A DNA stretch of 64,000 nt from Marinomonas sargassi (GTDB taxonomy: Bacteria > Pseudomonadota > Gammaproteobacteria > Pseudomonadales > Marinomonadaceae), in the NCBI RefSeq assembly GCF_025716875.1, contig NZ_JAOVZB010000002.1:372001-436000 (forward strand), read 5' to 3'. Numbering within the stretch: the first letter of the stretch is position 1; each line of letters begins with the position of its first letter. A program made the translations under genes and the position numbers. The notes beneath the pieces were generated by a model, which ran no database searches, had not been told where the DNA came from, and saw only the letters and a list, made by a program, of their open reading frames with translations. Below are positions 52,174 to 60,600 of the stretch, piece by piece.

Positions 52174-53426
52174 TTATGGAGTTTATAGGCAACTTCTTTG
52201 AACTTTTCATGGAGTCAGCACCTTATTTGTTAATAGGGCTTTTTATTGCTGGCATCATTAAGCAGGCAGTACCCGAATCATGGATTCAAAAAGTGCTTGG
52301 TAAAGACAGCTCTGTGACCACAGCGGCACTGATTGGCGCGCCAATCCCTCTTTGCTCCTGTTCCGTGATCCCAACAGCGATGGGGATTCGTCGGGCAGGT
52401 GCAAGCAAAGCCAGCACAGCCAGTTTCATGGTGGCGACCCCTGAAACAGGAGTCGATTCTATCGGTATCACATTAGCTCTTATGAACCCAATCATGGCCA
52501 TTGCTCGACCTATATCCGCCATTGCCTCAGCCATTGTGGCTGGCAAGCTAGTACAAGTATGGGATAAGGAAACTCCAGCAGGCACTACAGAGACTGACAC
52601 AAAAGTAAGCAGCTGTTGTAGCAATCAAAAGACAGCAGAGCCTAGTGTGAAGGCCGAAACAACGGGCTGTTGTAGCAGTAAACAGGCTAAAGCAGAGCCA
52701 GACATTAAAACTGAAACTGTGAGCTGTTGCAGCAGTAAGAGTAACAAGCCTAAACCTGCTGTTAAAGCAGAAACATCCAGCTGCTGTAGTAGCAAACAAG
52801 AGAAAGCTGAGCCCGCTATTAAACCTGAAACAGCCAGCTGCTGTGGAACACAATCAGCACCAGAAGACACTATCGTTACCAAAGTGGGTCGTGCCATTAA
52901 ATATGGTTACGGAAAGCTGCTTTCTGACTTTATGACATGGTTATTAATCGGTTTATTCTTTGCTGCTATCATCAAGACTTTTGTACCTACTGACTTCTTT
53001 CTTCAATACGGTACCAGTGTATGGGCGATGCTCGTCATCATCCTTATATCCATTCCCATGTATATTTGTGCTACGGCTTCCACGCCTATCGCTGCTGGTT
53101 TGATGCTGTCAGGCATTTCTCCCGGGGCAGCTTTGGTCTTTATGCTTGCTGGCCCTGCGACTAATATCGCCACACTCATGGTGGTAAAAAATGAATTGGG
53201 GAATCGCTCTTTAGCCGCGTATCTAGTCGGTGTAATCGCCACGGCAATAGCATCAGGTTTGATCCTAGATTGGCTAGTGAAATACTTTGATTGGAGCATG
53301 CAGGTTAATGCTGGACACCATCACCCAATGACAGATCCACTCTATATCGCTTCTGCCATTGTGTTAGCTGGGCTTATTGGCTTCCAATATATGAAAAAAT
53401 ATACCCGAAATAGAAACGCGATTTAA
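52170..53426 (+). CDS. Permease of the SO_0444 (DUF318/ArsP-like) Cu/Zn efflux family
   Basis: A 418-residue membrane protein with about eight to ten helices in two halves: IPLCSCSVIPTAMGIRRAG in the first and YICATASTPIAAGLMLSGISPG in the second. The SCS motif is the substrate-path cysteine pattern of these permeases. Between the halves (residues about 146-228) lies a cytoplasmic linker with five CysCys units spaced 18-20 residues, a metal-binding array. Coupled to a ZntR-like gene, so zinc, copper or cadmium efflux is probable. A second ATG two codons in is an alternative start. Confidence 0.85.
   Translation: MIMEFIGNFFELFMESAPYLLIGLFIAGIIKQAVPESWIQKVLGKDSSVTTAALIGAPIPLCSCSVIPTAMGIRRAGASKASTASFMVATPETGVDSIGITLALMNPIMAIARPISAIASAIVAGKLVQVWDKETPAGTTETDTKVSSCCSNQKTAEPSVKAETTGCCSSKQAKAEPDIKTETVSCCSSKSNKPKPAVKAETSSCCSSKQEKAEPAIKPETASCCGTQSAPEDTIVTKVGRAIKYGYGKLLSDFMTWLLIGLFFAAIIKTFVPTDFFLQYGTSVWAMLVIILISIPMYICATASTPIAAGLMLSGISPGAALVFMLAGPATNIATLMVVKNELGNRSLAAYLVGVIATAIASGLILDWLVKYFDWSMQVNAGHHHPMTDPLYIASAIVLAGLIGFQYMKKYTRNRNAI
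52608..52850 (+). repeat. Five tandem ~57-bp repeats coding CysCys linkers
   Basis: Units begin with codons for SCCS, GCCS, SCCS, SCCS and SCCG, each followed by Lys/Gln-rich and EPxxKxET sequence. They fall in the linker between the two halves of the permease. DNA and protein repeat together, so the copy number may vary between strains. Confidence 0.85.
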
Positions 53427-53474
53427 TGGATGTGCAATTTAATAGAAGTGAAAACTAATAGAAGCTCTAACCTC

Positions 53475-55220
53475 TTAAATCAAGGTGCCGTTTAGCCTTT
53501 CTATTTTGCTGTTTTTTCTTAAAAATTCGTGCAGCGGCTCAATATCCAAGGGTTTCGAATAAAGATACCCTTGATGAGCCTCCATACCTAATTTGCGACA
53601 AAAATCAGCTTGTTCCTGCCTTTCAATACCTTCCGCAATGGTTTTTAGTTCTAGCTTATTGAGCATTAACGCTAAGCCTTCCAATACGGTATTAGTCGTT
53701 GAGCCTACAGACAAATCAATCTCATCTAATAAAGACTTATCTACTTTAATAAAATCAATTGGCCATTTGAGTAAATGAGATAACGACGAGTAGCCCGTAC
53801 CAAAATCATCAAAAGCGATTTGAACACCTGCTCCAGCCAGCCTCTCTATGGTTTCCAATGAAGTTTCATCGTCTTCCAGCATTGCGGTTTCGGTAATCTC
53901 TACAATCAAATTGGAAGGTGAAACTTGATGTCGCTCTAGGCAATCAATAAGGAAATAGCCAAATGACCTGTCCTGTAATTGGCGAGGCGATACATTAATC
54001 GAAAGGTAAAAATCATCTCCCCATAAAATATAATCAAGAATATCTTGAATGGCCTTTTCTACTATCCATTTACCCAAAGGAATAATCACACCACTTTCTT
54101 CAGCGATAGGAATAAAAATATCTGGCCTTTGTGTTGAGGTACCGTTTGTCCAGCGCACTAAGGCTTCAACCCCTTTGACGCGGTCATTTTTCATAATAGG
54201 TTGGTATTGCAGTGAAAAATCTTTTTCTATATTCGCCGCTTTAAGTTCCGTCTCAACACTGTATTTAAGAAGCAACTCTTCTTTCATACCATCTTGATAT
54301 AAGCGTATATGTTCACTGGTTGATTTAGCACGATACATGGCAATTTCTGCGCATTTAACCAGCTCACTAGATGAAGTACCATGCTGAGGAAAGGTTGACA
54401 CTCCAATACTACCAGAGCAATGATGCACCACGCCGTCTACCGAAAAGGGCGCTGATAACGCTTTTACTAGGGAGTTACCTTTAACAAGCAAAGATTGGCT
54501 ACTTCCTGAGTAGTCCAAGATAAAGGCAAACTCATCGCCACCAATCCTAAACACCTTTTCATTTGCACCAAACCAGCTAGAAAGTCTTCTACCAATTGCA
54601 CAAATTAATTTATCGCCCACATTATGGCCATGGGTGTCATTCAAGCGCTTAAAATTATTAATATCGATGACCATGATGGCGAATCGTTTGTTACTGCCTA
54701 GGTCTACACTCAATTTATGGGACAAATATTCATCAAAGTAATAGCGATTAAATAACCCTGTTAGAATATCTCTCTCAGCGAGTTGTCTCACTTTTTGATA
54801 GCTACTATGAATAGCTTGTTCGAGTTCGTAGCGTTTTCTCGCCTGAAGTATTGAGCGCTTTAAAAAAGATGCAGAAAGATCCGACTTTAAGATGAAATCA
54901 TGGGCACCAGCATCGATAGACTCAACAATAAGATCATCGTCAGAATGATTACTTATCATGATAATGGTAACGTTATGGCCAGTTGTCGACTCTTTTATAT
55001 CAAAAAGAAAATCTATTCCATTGGCTCCAGGTAACAAGTAGTCAACCAATAATACGTCATAAAAATTAGACTCTAATTTCACTAACGCATCTTGGGCACA
55101 ATTCACTTCGTCAATATTATATTGGTCATTTGAGCCTGCCATAGAGTGTGACAACGCCCTTCTCAACTCTAAGCGAGAAACCGTATCATCATCGATAATC
55201 AATACTCTAAGTTTAGCCAT
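53475..55220 (-). CDS. Response regulator with GGDEF and EAL domains
   Basis: A 581-residue protein: receiver domain residues 1-125 with the phosphoacceptor Asp60 in VLLVDYLLPG, GGDEF domain about 150-310 with GGDEF at 227-231, and EAL domain about 320-575 with EALVRW at 352-357, EITETAML and DDFGTGYSSL. The intact GGDEF and EAL sites suggest that it can make and degrade cyclic di-GMP, tuned by phosphorylation. It is the last gene of the leftward kinase operon. Confidence 0.92.
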   Translation of the reverse strand: MAKLRVLIIDDDTVSRLELRRALSHSMAGSNDQYNIDEVNCAQDALVKLESNFYDVLLVDYLLPGANGIDFLFDIKESTTGHNVTIIMISNHSDDDLIVESIDAGAHDFILKSDLSASFLKRSILQARKRYELEQAIHSSYQKVRQLAERDILTGLFNRYYFDEYLSHKLSVDLGSNKRFAIMVIDINNFKRLNDTHGHNVGDKLICAIGRRLSSWFGANEKVFRIGGDEFAFILDYSGSSQSLLVKGNSLVKALSAPFSVDGVVHHCSGSIGVSTFPQHGTSSSELVKCAEIAMYRAKSTSEHIRLYQDGMKEELLLKYSVETELKAANIEKDFSLQYQPIMKNDRVKGVEALVRWTNGTSTQRPDIFIPIAEESGVIIPLGKWIVEKAIQDILDYILWGDDFYLSINVSPRQLQDRSFGYFLIDCLERHQVSPSNLIVEITETAMLEDDETSLETIERLAGAGVQIAFDDFGTGYSSLSHLLKWPIDFIKVDKSLLDEIDLSVGSTTNTVLEGLALMLNKLELKTIAEGIERQEQADFCRKLGMEAHQGYLYSKPLDIEPLHEFLRKNSKIERLNGTLI

Positions 55221-55248
55221 GAGCTTTATTCACTCTTTCTCTAACGTG

Positions 55249-55674
55249 TTATTTTTTGGGAAGGCAGGCAATACGCCAATAACCATTTAATAAAGACAAT
55301 ATTTCTAAAAATCCTTGCCCAGCTTCTTCTTTAACAAAGTAACCAGCCACATTGTATTGGTAGCTTTTTAGAATATCTTTTTCATCCGCGGAGGAAGTCA
55401 GTATAAAAATAACCGTATCTGCTATTCCCTCCGTAGAACGGATGCTATTTAATAACTCATGTCCACCCATTCTGGGCATATTGAGGTCTAGTAATACTAT
55501 GAAGGGTTTTGAGACCTCACCTGACATCAATATATTTAAAGCTTCTACACCGTCTATCGCTCGAATAAGCGGATTAGCAATTTTCATTTTCGCAAAGCTT
55601 CTTTGAATGGTCATAAAATCTATGTCGTCATCCTCAACGACTAATAATGAAACTTCATCCGAGTTTGAATTCAT
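55249..55674 (-). CDS. Single-domain response regulator (CheY-like, Rcp1 type)
   Basis: A 141-residue receiver domain. Acidic pocket VEDDDIDF, phosphoacceptor Asp in VLLDLNMPRMGGHEL, and Lys in YFVKEEAGQ. The DxDxxD opening and long loop match Rcp1-type receivers that pair with PAS/phytochrome-like kinases. The ATG at 55674 has a strong GGGAGGGG ribosome site; the longer open frame would overlap the kinase gene. Third component between kinase and effector. Confidence 0.88.
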   Translation of the reverse strand: MNSNSDEVSLLVVEDDDIDFMTIQRSFAKMKIANPLIRAIDGVEALNILMSGEVSKPFIVLLDLNMPRMGGHELLNSIRSTEGIADTVIFILTSSADEKDILKSYQYNVAGYFVKEEAGQGFLEILSLLNGYWRIACLPKK

Positions 55675-55693
55675 AACCCCTCCCTTGAGAAAA

Positions 55694-57190
55694 TCAATCA
55701 TTGCTCAGTACATTTTTTGAAGGCCAAACAATGCGAAAGTGAACGCCTTTTGAGCTATCCATAAGTTGAATATTGCCACCGTAGTAATCTATTATCTTTT
55801 GAACAATAGCTAACCCCATTCCACTGCCTTCCACTTTGTCTCTAGGTTGCAGTGTTTGAAACATTTCAAAGATTTTTTGCGCATACATGTCGTCTATACC
55901 CGGACCGTCATCCTGATAATCGATAATATAACCCGACTTATTTTCATCCACCTTGATAGAAATAACACCGACAGATTCATGATGATGCTTAATAGTATTA
56001 TTCAGTAAATTTAACAGTACGATATTCAATGCGGTTTTTGGTAAAAGCACTTCTATATCGGATACATCAAGGCTAAAGCTTTCAGAGTTTTCATTAAGCG
56101 CGTGTATGGGCTTAACAAACTCATTAAATTTAAATTTTTCATAGTCCCCTTCACCAATTCTTTTATGCAAACGAGAGTATTCCAGTAAATCGGATAAAAG
56201 CTGCGACATTCTCTCTGCTCTGCTTTTAATAAGCCCAAACTGAGTAGTAACTTCTGCTGGAAAAAGTTCTCCGTAATCTTCCTCTATCCAATTCACTAAT
56301 TTCTTAATGGCATTTAATGGGGATTTCAGATCATGTGAAGCGGTATAAGCAAATTGCTCTAAATCTTTATTGGACTTTTGTAATCGCTCGATTAAAACCT
56401 CTCGCTCTGTTACATCAATAGATAAACCTAGAATATGGGGGCGCCCATTTAAGCTATCAAAGCGAGTTTTCGTGGTATGCATAGTGCGAACTTTTCCATC
56501 GGGAAAGGTTATTTTTTCAAGCGTTTCACTAAAACCATAATCAAAAGCTTCCCTATCCTTAATAAGAAAAGGTTCCCTATCTTCCAAGCTATAATGCTCA
56601 AGAGTTGTATAACCTACTACTTGGTTACGTAGCTCCTCAGGATATAGATTAATAAAGCGATCATTTGCTCTCAAAATGACAAAGTTTTCATCTTTGACAA
56701 ATATGTAGGCCGGCATGGTTTTTTCAATTAAATCGTAGAACGCATTTTCGTCTTTTAATTGCCGAAAAAGTTGATTGGATTTACTTACTCTACTAAGCGA
56801 ATGATATTGAAGTTTGGCTAGCCTAATCGCGTCCTGCATAGCATAGTCAAAGTGAGCTTGATCAAAACAATCAAGAAAAAAACAGTTCCTAGCGCCCTCG
56901 TTTATTACCTTTCTTTCTAGTTCTTCGTCGTATTGATCTAACACAACAATAACTGGTGTAGGGTGAAACTTATCTATTAAGGAATAACGCAACGAAGTAG
57001 GTAAAGATGAGTGAAGGTGCGTTATAAAAATAACGCAATCGAACTCATCATCTGAAACACTAGTGTGGTCAAACTCTTCATAGGATAAAGAAGTAATCTG
57101 ATGTGGAGTCTCTGAGAAAAGTAAAGGGTCCTCTAAATTAGATGACTTAGAAGCCTTACTATCAATGATAACTAATACCTGATAAGTCAT
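55694..57190 (-). CDS. PAS-domain sensor histidine kinase
   Basis: A 498-residue soluble kinase. Residues 1-125 look like a degenerate receiver (no clear phosphoacceptor: VIFITHLHSSLPTS), a PAS domain lies at about 150-265 (PAYIFVKDENFVILRANDRF), and the HisKA helix carries His286 in ASHDLKSPLNAI. ATP-binding blocks NLLNNTIKHH, DDGPGIDD and GSGMGLAIVQKI complete HATPase. No membrane helix, so it senses an internal or membrane-permeant signal. First gene of a kinase / receiver / REC-GGDEF-EAL operon. Confidence 0.9.
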   Translation of the reverse strand: MTYQVLVIIDSKASKSSNLEDPLLFSETPHQITSLSYEEFDHTSVSDDEFDCVIFITHLHSSLPTSLRYSLIDKFHPTPVIVVLDQYDEELERKVINEGARNCFFLDCFDQAHFDYAMQDAIRLAKLQYHSLSRVSKSNQLFRQLKDENAFYDLIEKTMPAYIFVKDENFVILRANDRFINLYPEELRNQVVGYTTLEHYSLEDREPFLIKDREAFDYGFSETLEKITFPDGKVRTMHTTKTRFDSLNGRPHILGLSIDVTEREVLIERLQKSNKDLEQFAYTASHDLKSPLNAIKKLVNWIEEDYGELFPAEVTTQFGLIKSRAERMSQLLSDLLEYSRLHKRIGEGDYEKFKFNEFVKPIHALNENSESFSLDVSDIEVLLPKTALNIVLLNLLNNTIKHHHESVGVISIKVDENKSGYIIDYQDDGPGIDDMYAQKIFEMFQTLQPRDKVEGSGMGLAIVQKIIDYYGGNIQLMDSSKGVHFRIVWPSKNVLSND

Positions 57191-57686
57191 TAATTAAAGT
57201 CCTTGTTTGTCTATTGTTATTATTTGGCCCTACATTCCTTGTCCAATGAATACATAAAATAGATACATTACAGTTACATTTAAATATTCAAGATGAGCTT
57301 TTATTACATTAATAAACAAAGACTAGACCAAAAACAACCCTTAAAGCTTATGATTTGTGTAAAAGGGGAGTTATATGCCTAACTTCCATTTTTTAAACAT
57401 TTTTCAAAAGAGGAAAAAGTCCCCAACCCCTCCCCTTTCAGGGAAAACCTCTGCGTTTCACCTGCTAAAAAGTACAAACCGCCAAATATCCCATTAGTTC
57501 AAGCACATACAGGCAATTTAAAGGTAATGATAACGATTTGCATTAGATTTTCTCTGTGTGTATCCTGCACCGCCAAATTAAATAACGATGAAAAAACAAC
57601 AAACTATTAACGAAGGGCAAGTAGGCCACACGCAAGAACGGGACATTCATTAGCGCATAGTTTTAGAAAGTAATAGGAAGGTATTA
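57191..57686. other. Non-coding interval upstream of the glutamate-synthase-like gene
   Basis: About 500 bases between the divergent kinase operon and the GOGAT-like gene. The part near the kinase is AT-rich (promoter region). A Fur-like site lies at 57523-57546. An AGGAAGG sequence 10 bases before the ATG serves translation. No small gene or RNA motif was recognised. Confidence 0.5.
57523..57546 (+). promoter_or_regulatory. Possible Fur box
   Basis: AATGATAAC-G-ATTTGCATT within this stretch agrees with the Fur consensus at its outer positions (AATGxxAA type half-sites), about 140 bases before the GOGAT-like start. The inner match is imperfect. Confidence 0.35.
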
Positions 57687-60600
57687 ATGAGAAGCTTATA
57701 TGATAAAGACGCTGAACATTCTAGCTGCGGCGTCGGCTTTATTACTCACAAACTCAGTCTTCAGACCCATGAGCTACTAAACCTTTCCCATCAAGCTCTT
57801 TGTAAGATTCCACACCGCGGCGGTATGAATGCACAAGGCATAGGTGATGGCGCAGGTGTAAACATCGATTTGTCGGTTAATTTTTACCGATACTTAACCA
57901 ACGACAATTCATTAGAGTACGGCGATTTTGGTGTTGGCAACTTCTTTTATCCTTTAAACAGCAATGCCCACCAAACCGCTGAAAGCATTATCTCGAAGGC
58001 ATTAGAAAAGCATGACTTAAGCCTTCTATTATGGCGTGATGTGGAAGTCGATATTAGCGCGGTAAACGAAGCCAGCGCGAAGGAACAGTTATCTATCCGC
58101 CAAGTAGTTTTCTCACGACCAAGCTCGGCAAGCTCTCAAAAAGAATTTGAAGCTATCATCAATGAAGCTCTGCTTGAAATTGAAGAGCCTGCCTTCCAAG
58201 ACGAATACCTACAAGGTTTTTATCCACTCTCTATGAGCTCTTATACACAAGTGTATAAAGGCCGTTTAAATAGCTGGGAAGTCGTACCTTACTTTAAAGA
58301 CTTACAACACCCTGAGCATTGCATTAAGACCTTGTTCTTCCACACTCGATTTTCGACCAATACAGCACCTAATCCAATCTTTGCTCAGCCGTTCCGCCGC
58401 ATGGCCCATAACGGTGAATTAAATACCGATAGAAAAAACCGTCTTAGCGAAAATGCCATTGCTATGTCCCATAACAAGCAGCTTATTTTCCCTAAAGGCC
58501 AATCAGACTCGGCTCGTCTTGACCAAACGTTGGCGCGCCGTATTACTGAAGACGACATGGATATTGTGGAGTCTGTGCTGGCTATGATGCCTCCAGCATG
58601 GGAGAACGATGAGACATTAAGCTCAGAAGTTCGAGACATGCTGGAATACTTCAGCCTTAGCGAAGAGAAAAACGATGGCCCAGCCGCACTCGTCTTTAGT
58701 GATGGTATTAAAGTGGGCGCTCGCCTTGACCGCTTAGGGCTAAGGCCTCTACGTACTGTTGAAACAGACGAATACCTAGCAGTAATGAGTGAAGCGGGGC
58801 AAATCGACTTCCCACCTGAAAGCATTGTCCGCCGTGGCCGTGTTGATGCCGGCGGCATGGTAGTGTTCAACCATGAAAATGGTGAAATCCTTTACACCAA
58901 AGAGGTACTGGAAAGATTAGCAACACAAGCCGATTACCCAGCACTCGTCGAAAAGACTCGTCTTAATTTAACCGATTTACCTGCCCTATCTTTGGCAGAT
59001 GTATCTGTACAATCTGACTTATCCATTCCTGCCAGAATGGTGGCTTACAGCATGAACCAAGAAAGCTTCAAGTTCATGTTGGACCCTATGCTACAAACTG
59101 GCCTAGAGAAGATCTCAGCAATGGGTTATGGCATTGCCCCTAACGCATTAAATGAAGACGAAGGCGGCATGTCTCGCTACTTCAGCCAACGCTTTGCGCA
59201 AGTCACCAACCCGCCTCTAGACAGTATTCGTGAAGCCGATGGTATGACACTGCGTGTTGCCCTTGGCCCTAAGCCTAATTTCTATAATGGCAAAGATAGT
59301 AACAAGCCCCATCAGTTGGTATTGAACTCCCCTATTCTACAGTTGCCACAATTGCAGCAGATTCGCTTGCAGGACAATCTATCTGTAGAAACGGTAGAGA
59401 CTCTATTTACTCCAGACCTTACTAACGAAGCGAACAACCAAGCAAACCTATTGGCTGCTGTTGAAACAGTTTGCAGCCAAGTAGAAACATTGGTGCGCGC
59501 TGGCGGTGAGATCATCATACTGTCTGACCGTAATATCAGCACGAACCAAGCCGCTATTCCCGCCATCATGATTATGGCAGCCGTAAATCAGCGCTTAATC
59601 AAAGCAGGTTTGAGCTTTAATTGCAGTGTCGTTATGGAAACAGGGCAAGCGTCCAACACCCACGACATTGCTTGTCTACTAGGCTTTGGTGCCGCTGCAG
59701 TATGTTCTCTTACGGTTTATTACCGTGCATTAGAATTGTCGAACAGCAATGAAGAAGCACAAGCTGCACTGAATAAGTTCCAAAAAGCCGTTGAAAAAGC
59801 CCTCATGAAAACCATGGGTAAATTTGGTCTATGTACGGCAGAAAGTTACATTGGCGGTGAGTTCTTCGAGAGTAACTTCTTAGACACGAAAGAGCCTCTA
59901 CTAGCCACTATTTTCCCAAATATTGATGCGCCAATTGGTGGTGTTCAATTTGCCGACTTGGCGAAAAGTGCCGCCACTTGGCACGCTAAAGTAACTGAGA
60001 TTCAGTCTGAGAATGAAATTCCAGTACTCGGTCTATTTAAAGAACGTGGCGATGGTGCTGGCCATACCTTTGGTAATACCTCTGTTCGTGAATACCTTAA
60101 TATGACGGAAGAAGACATCCAGTATATTGATGAAAGTACGGATGAGAGCGAAGCGATAGAACAAACAGCATTACCGCAAGACGATAGCTACCGTGACCTA
60201 GGCTTTGAAAAACGCACCGATGAGCAGCTTAACAATGCCACTATCACACCAGCCTACCGCTCTTTCTGTGAAAACTTGTATGCGGAACGTGATGAACGCC
60301 CTGCTTCCTTGCGTGATGTACTGCATCTAGCAGTTAACCTTTGCGATGCGGTTTCTACTGAAGACTTTGCACAAAAGCTGTCAATATTTAATTTAGAAGG
60401 CAACGCAAGCTATCCAGTACAGGGATTGCAGGTTGAGTGCACCGAAGACAACCAATGGCAACTTAGCTTATCTGAGCCTTCTACTGAGCGTCATCAAGCC
60501 TTGGCAGATGCCATTATTAGCCAGTTTAAATGTGAAACACCAAGCACTGTATTGAATGTTTCTGCTGAACAGCTTGTTATGGTACTGAATGACACAGCAG

